This document shows, piece by piece, positions 33,884 through 36,298 of a stretch of 36,298 nucleotides of DNA. Location of the stretch: contig NZ_JAFBDR010000034.1 of the NCBI RefSeq assembly GCF_016908325.1, forward strand, positions 1-36,298, in the 5' to 3' direction. Each line of letters opens with the position of its first letter. Position 1 is the first letter of the stretch. Under the pieces are notes generated by a model. The model did no database searches. It was not told the DNA's origin and worked only from the letters and a program-made list of their open reading frames with translations. Made by a program: the position numbers and the translations under genes. The stretch is from Aquibacillus albus (GTDB lineage: Bacteria; Bacillota; Bacilli; Bacillales; Amphibacillaceae).

Positions 33884-34770
33884 GTGAATATTGCTGTAGT
33901 TGGTACGGGATATGTAGGGTTGGTTACTGGTGTGGTGCTAGATGAGATTGGGCATTCCGTTACTTGCATCGATATGCTGCCAATCGCTTAGCTGCTATCT
34001 ATGAGCCATTCAAAGTACCAATTTATCAGACAGATATTCGTAGTGCTGAAATGATTAAGTATGCCAGTAATGCATTTCTTGCGACAAAAATAAGCTTTAT
34101 TAACGAGATTGCTAATATTTGTGAACGAGTGGGAGCAAATGTGGACGATGTCGCAGAAGGAATGGGCCTTGATAGGAGAATCGGAAAACATTTTCTGAAA
34201 ACAGGCATTGGTTACGGCGGATCTTGTTTTCCGAAAGATACAAAAGCACTCATTCAGCTTGCAGGCAATGTTCAATATAATTTCGAGTTATTAAAAGGAG
34301 TTGTCCAAGTGAATCAAAAGCAACAGCTACTTTTAATCGATAAACTCATTCATAAGTATGGATCATTAAAAAATAAGAAAATTGCTGTATTAGGACTCGC
34401 GTTTAAGCCGAATACAGACGATGTGCGAGAAGCTTCTTCTATTTTTGTGACAGATAAACTAATTGAATACGGCGCAAAGGTTGTCGCTTATGACCCGGTT
34501 GCTATCAATAATGCAAAAAAAATTTTCAATCGGAATGTGTGCTACAGCAATAGTGTGGATGATGCGATAAAGGGAAGTGACGCGGTACTAATTTTGACGG
34601 ACTGGGATGAATTCAAAATGATTGCCCCTGAAAAGTTTCTGACAATGAATACCCCGTTCGTGCTCGATGGAAGAAATTGCTTTCAATTAGAAGTAATGAG
34701 AAAAGCAGGAATTGAATATTACTCTGTTGGAAGGCCATTGATAAACAAGAAAGAAAAAATCAAACTCTAA
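33884..34770 (+). pseudogene. UDP-glucose 6-dehydrogenase gene with internal deletion and frame change
   Basis: Residues encoded from GTG 33884 (GGAGGG upstream) read [16 protein letters not shown]...VTCID, the NAD-binding start of TuaD/Ugd-type enzymes, and stop at TAG 33989-33991. Another frame takes over (from about 33964) as [13 protein letters not shown] and continues to 34770 through SAEMIKYASNAFLATKISF, the catalytic GGSCFPKDT and the UDP-binding LGLAFKPNTDDVREA. Compared with TuaD, roughly 140 residues between the first Rossmann strands and the central helix are missing, and the frames do not match. The product would not bind NAD normally, so the gene is judged dead. A short 268-residue product from 33964 could be made but lacks a good ribosome binding site. 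Loss would remove UDP-glucuronate supply unless another copy exists. Confidence 0.85.
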
Positions 34771-34800
34771 TCGTAAGCACGACTAGGGTTTGATTTTTTA
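34757..34800. terminator. Bidirectional terminator between convergent genes
   Basis: AAATCAAAC (34758-34766) pairs with GTTTGATTT, and TCGT with ACGA, around a small AAGC loop, with T-runs on one side and A-runs on the other. It overlaps the stop of the broken dehydrogenase and can also serve the glycosyltransferase on the opposite strand. Confidence 0.85.
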
Positions 34801-34854
34801 ATGCTTAAGCAGCGAGAGGATTCGACATAATCCGGGTGTTTCCAGGGACCAGTT

Positions 34855-36000
34855 TCAAGCGTTCTTCACTACATTCTCTTCCTTTTCTAATACACGGTCA
34901 TAGGCAGCGATTAGTTTGTCAAAGGTGCTTTCCCAAGTTTGGGTTATGGCATAGGCTCTAGCTTGAGAAGACATGGTCGCAAGTATTTCGCTATTCTTTA
35001 TGGTGTTTTCAATGGTAATGGCAAATTGTTCTGGGTGTTTTGGATCGCAAAGAAAACCATTTTTTCCGTGTTTAATGATGGTTACCACTCCGCCAGAATT
35101 TGCGCTAATTGCCGGAGTACCTGAGGCCATTGCTTCTAACACAACATTGCCAAAGGTCTCCGTTGCTGATGGGAAAACAAACAAGTCAGATGCAGCATAC
35201 ACGTCAGCAAGATCCTTTCCGTGTAAGTAACCAGTAAAAGTCATATTTGCTGGTGCTTGCTTCATTAGTTCTGGCTTTGACGGGCCATCTCCAACGATTA
35301 TCCATCGAATTTGATCAGATAGATGCTTCGGGAGAACTGCGTTAATTTCCAGTAATAATTCAACATTCTTTTCGGGAGAAATTCTACCAACATAATTTAA
35401 TATATATTTTTCCTTAATGTTGTATTTTTTTCTAATGAGGTAATTATCCATGGTAGGCTGGAAAAGTGTTGTGTCTACACCCCGTCCCCAGATTTCTAGG
35501 TTTGTAAATCCCATTTGCTTAAGGGTATACAATGTATCTGCTGATGGAACGAAAATTTTTTGCATTGGTCGGTGAAACCAGTGGAAATATTTCCAGAGAG
35601 GTTTAGAAAGTATATCAAGGTTGTAATAGGAAAGGTATTTATCAAAATCTGTGTGATATGAGCCGACAATTGGTATATTATATTTTTTTGCATAGCGTAA
35701 ACCGCAGAGTCCAACATTAAAAGGTGTTGCGATATGAATAAGGTCAGGCTGAAAGCGCAATATCTCCGCTTTTACTTGGAATAAGTTTGGAATCGAAAAC
35801 CGACAATCAGGATACATAAAGAAGGGTAAACTCGTTAAATGGTGCACTTGGCTAGTAAACTTTGACTCTTTCGTACTTTTCGGTGCGAAAACCTGATACT
35901 CATGTCCTTGGTCCGACAGATAATTGGTAAAGCGCTGCAACGTTTTGGCCACTCCGTTTACATCAGGTACATACGTATCCGTGAAAATTGCAATCTTCAT
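34855..36000 (-). CDS. GT4-family glycosyltransferase (GT-B fold)
   Basis: A 381-residue retaining glycosyltransferase, likely acting at the membrane face on a lipid or polysaccharide acceptor. Features include the N-terminal IFTDTYVPDVNGVAKTL loop typical of the mannosyl- and glucosyltransferase group related to MgtA, SYHTDFDKYLSYY, NYVGRISPEKN for the donor phosphate, and the C-terminal E-x7-E motif (ATETFGNVVLEAMASGTP). No signal peptide or membrane segment is present. The frame opens at GTG 36009, but ATG 36000 has AGGAG at proper spacing, while that GTG overlaps the site. It is the only gene on the reverse strand, converging with the broken dehydrogenase. The donor and acceptor cannot be read from sequence. 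Confidence 0.88.
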   Translation of the reverse strand: MKIAIFTDTYVPDVNGVAKTLQRFTNYLSDQGHEYQVFAPKSTKESKFTSQVHHLTSLPFFMYPDCRFSIPNLFQVKAEILRFQPDLIHIATPFNVGLCGLRYAKKYNIPIVGSYHTDFDKYLSYYNLDILSKPLWKYFHWFHRPMQKIFVPSADTLYTLKQMGFTNLEIWGRGVDTTLFQPTMDNYLIRKKYNIKEKYILNYVGRISPEKNVELLLEINAVLPKHLSDQIRWIIVGDGPSKPELMKQAPANMTFTGYLHGKDLADVYAASDLFVFPSATETFGNVVLEAMASGTPAISANSGGVVTIIKHGKNGFLCDPKHPEQFAITIENTIKNSEILATMSSQARAYAITQTWESTFDKLIAAYDRVLEKEENVVKNA

Positions 36001-36298
36001 CCTTCTCACTCCTATTTTCCTATAATTGTTGAAGCCATTACTAAAACAATCATATGAGTACCCAACCTCAATAACAATAAAGTGAACGTAAAAACACTGT
36101 AAAAAACACCTTTACAAAAGCGAGAAGAACTAAAATCGATTTGCAAAAAAAGCGAAAGGGGTCTGACCCCTTTCGACATATTTCGCTAAAGTTCGGGTGG
36201 TGCCAGCGTATAATGGTAAATAAGTCAACCACCATTTTTAAGTAAAAAAGACCGACCTTAACTAAAACTCTTAAAATCGCTTTTTAAAAAGTTCATCT
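36001..36298. other. Gene-free right end of the window
   Basis: This stretch holds the glycosyltransferase leader, then A-rich sequence and a palindromic repeat. I see no coding frame with a ribosome binding site. GTATAATGG near 36208 may be a -10 element for a gene beyond the window. Confidence 0.5.
36151..36187. repeat. Extended GGGGTC/GACCCC palindrome, followed by a GGTGCC fragment
   Basis: CGAAAGGGGTC (36153-36163) pairs with GACCCCTTTCG (36165-36175) around a single T. A further TTTCGCT at 36181-36187 could replace the right outer arm against AGCGAAA (36151-36157). GGTGCC follows at 36199-36204. Confidence 0.75.

Noticed and set aside
33964-34770. Functional short UDP-sugar dehydrogenase
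   Set aside because: It lacks the whole NAD-binding Rossmann core, and the matching N-terminal piece lies just upstream in another frame.
1-36298. tRNA or rRNA genes, insertion sequences, prophage
   Set aside because: No tRNA-like cloverleaf with a TTCRA arm, no rRNA-like stretch, and no transposase or phage protein was found.

Overview
The window looks like chromosomal DNA of a low-GC Gram-positive bacterium of the Bacillaceae. The signs are strong AGGAGG-type ribosome binding sites with frequent GTG/TTG starts, B. subtilis-like proteins (PgcA, a YwqE-type PHP phosphatase, a TuaD-like UDP-sugar dehydrogenase, an Abn2-like arabinanase), cre-like and AraR-like operator sequences, and a secreted SLH-domain protein. 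No rRNA, tRNA, phage, CRISPR array or intact insertion sequence was seen. All genes are on the + strand except the glycosyltransferase at the right end.

Region 1 (about 264-10693) is a tightly packed carbohydrate catabolic run of six genes. It holds two paralogous GH106-like glycosidases, a formylglycine-type S1 sulfatase, a Gfo/Idh/MocA oxidoreductase, a CE12-type SGNH acetylesterase and a PL22 oligogalacturonate lyase. None has a signal peptide, so the set should work in the cytoplasm on imported oligosaccharides. The mix suggests a rhamnose- and uronate-containing, acetylated and probably sulfated substrate (rhamnogalacturonan-like or ulvan-like). A cre-like site precedes the first gene.

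Region 2 (about 11086-20639) is regulatory and envelope-related. It has a 1536-residue regulator (degenerate kinase domain, AAA ATPase, helical repeats, GAF, LuxR HTH), a YwqE/CpsB-type phosphatase, a probable structured RNA with a pseudoknot, galE, pgcA and an orphan NarL-type response regulator. The RNA lies between a tyrosine-phosphatase gene and a UDP-sugar epimerase gene, as expected for an EAR (epsC) element of exopolysaccharide operons, but that identity is only proposed.

Region 3 (about 20640-33752) has a 42-bp minisatellite, an SLH protein and a sugar-binding lipoprotein without permeases. Then comes a HAD/GH43/six-hairpin glycosidase run, a secreted GH43 arabinanase behind AraR-like and cre-like sites, a small zinc-ribbon protein with a pRiA4b ORF-3-like protein, and a GH127 beta-L-arabinofuranosidase. 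This is an arabinan and pectin side-chain theme.

Region 4 (33884-36298) has a broken UDP-glucose dehydrogenase gene and a convergent GT4 glycosyltransferase, separated by a terminator.

Throughout, intergenic space carries short palindromic repeats of three types (GGGGTCWGACCCC, GGGACA/TGTCCC, GGTGCC/GGCACC-like) and copies of a 42-bp family containing TGCGCATA. One GGGACA-type copy lies inside a coding region. Several apparent upstream ORF extensions are repeat-derived, so downstream starts with good ribosome binding sites were chosen.
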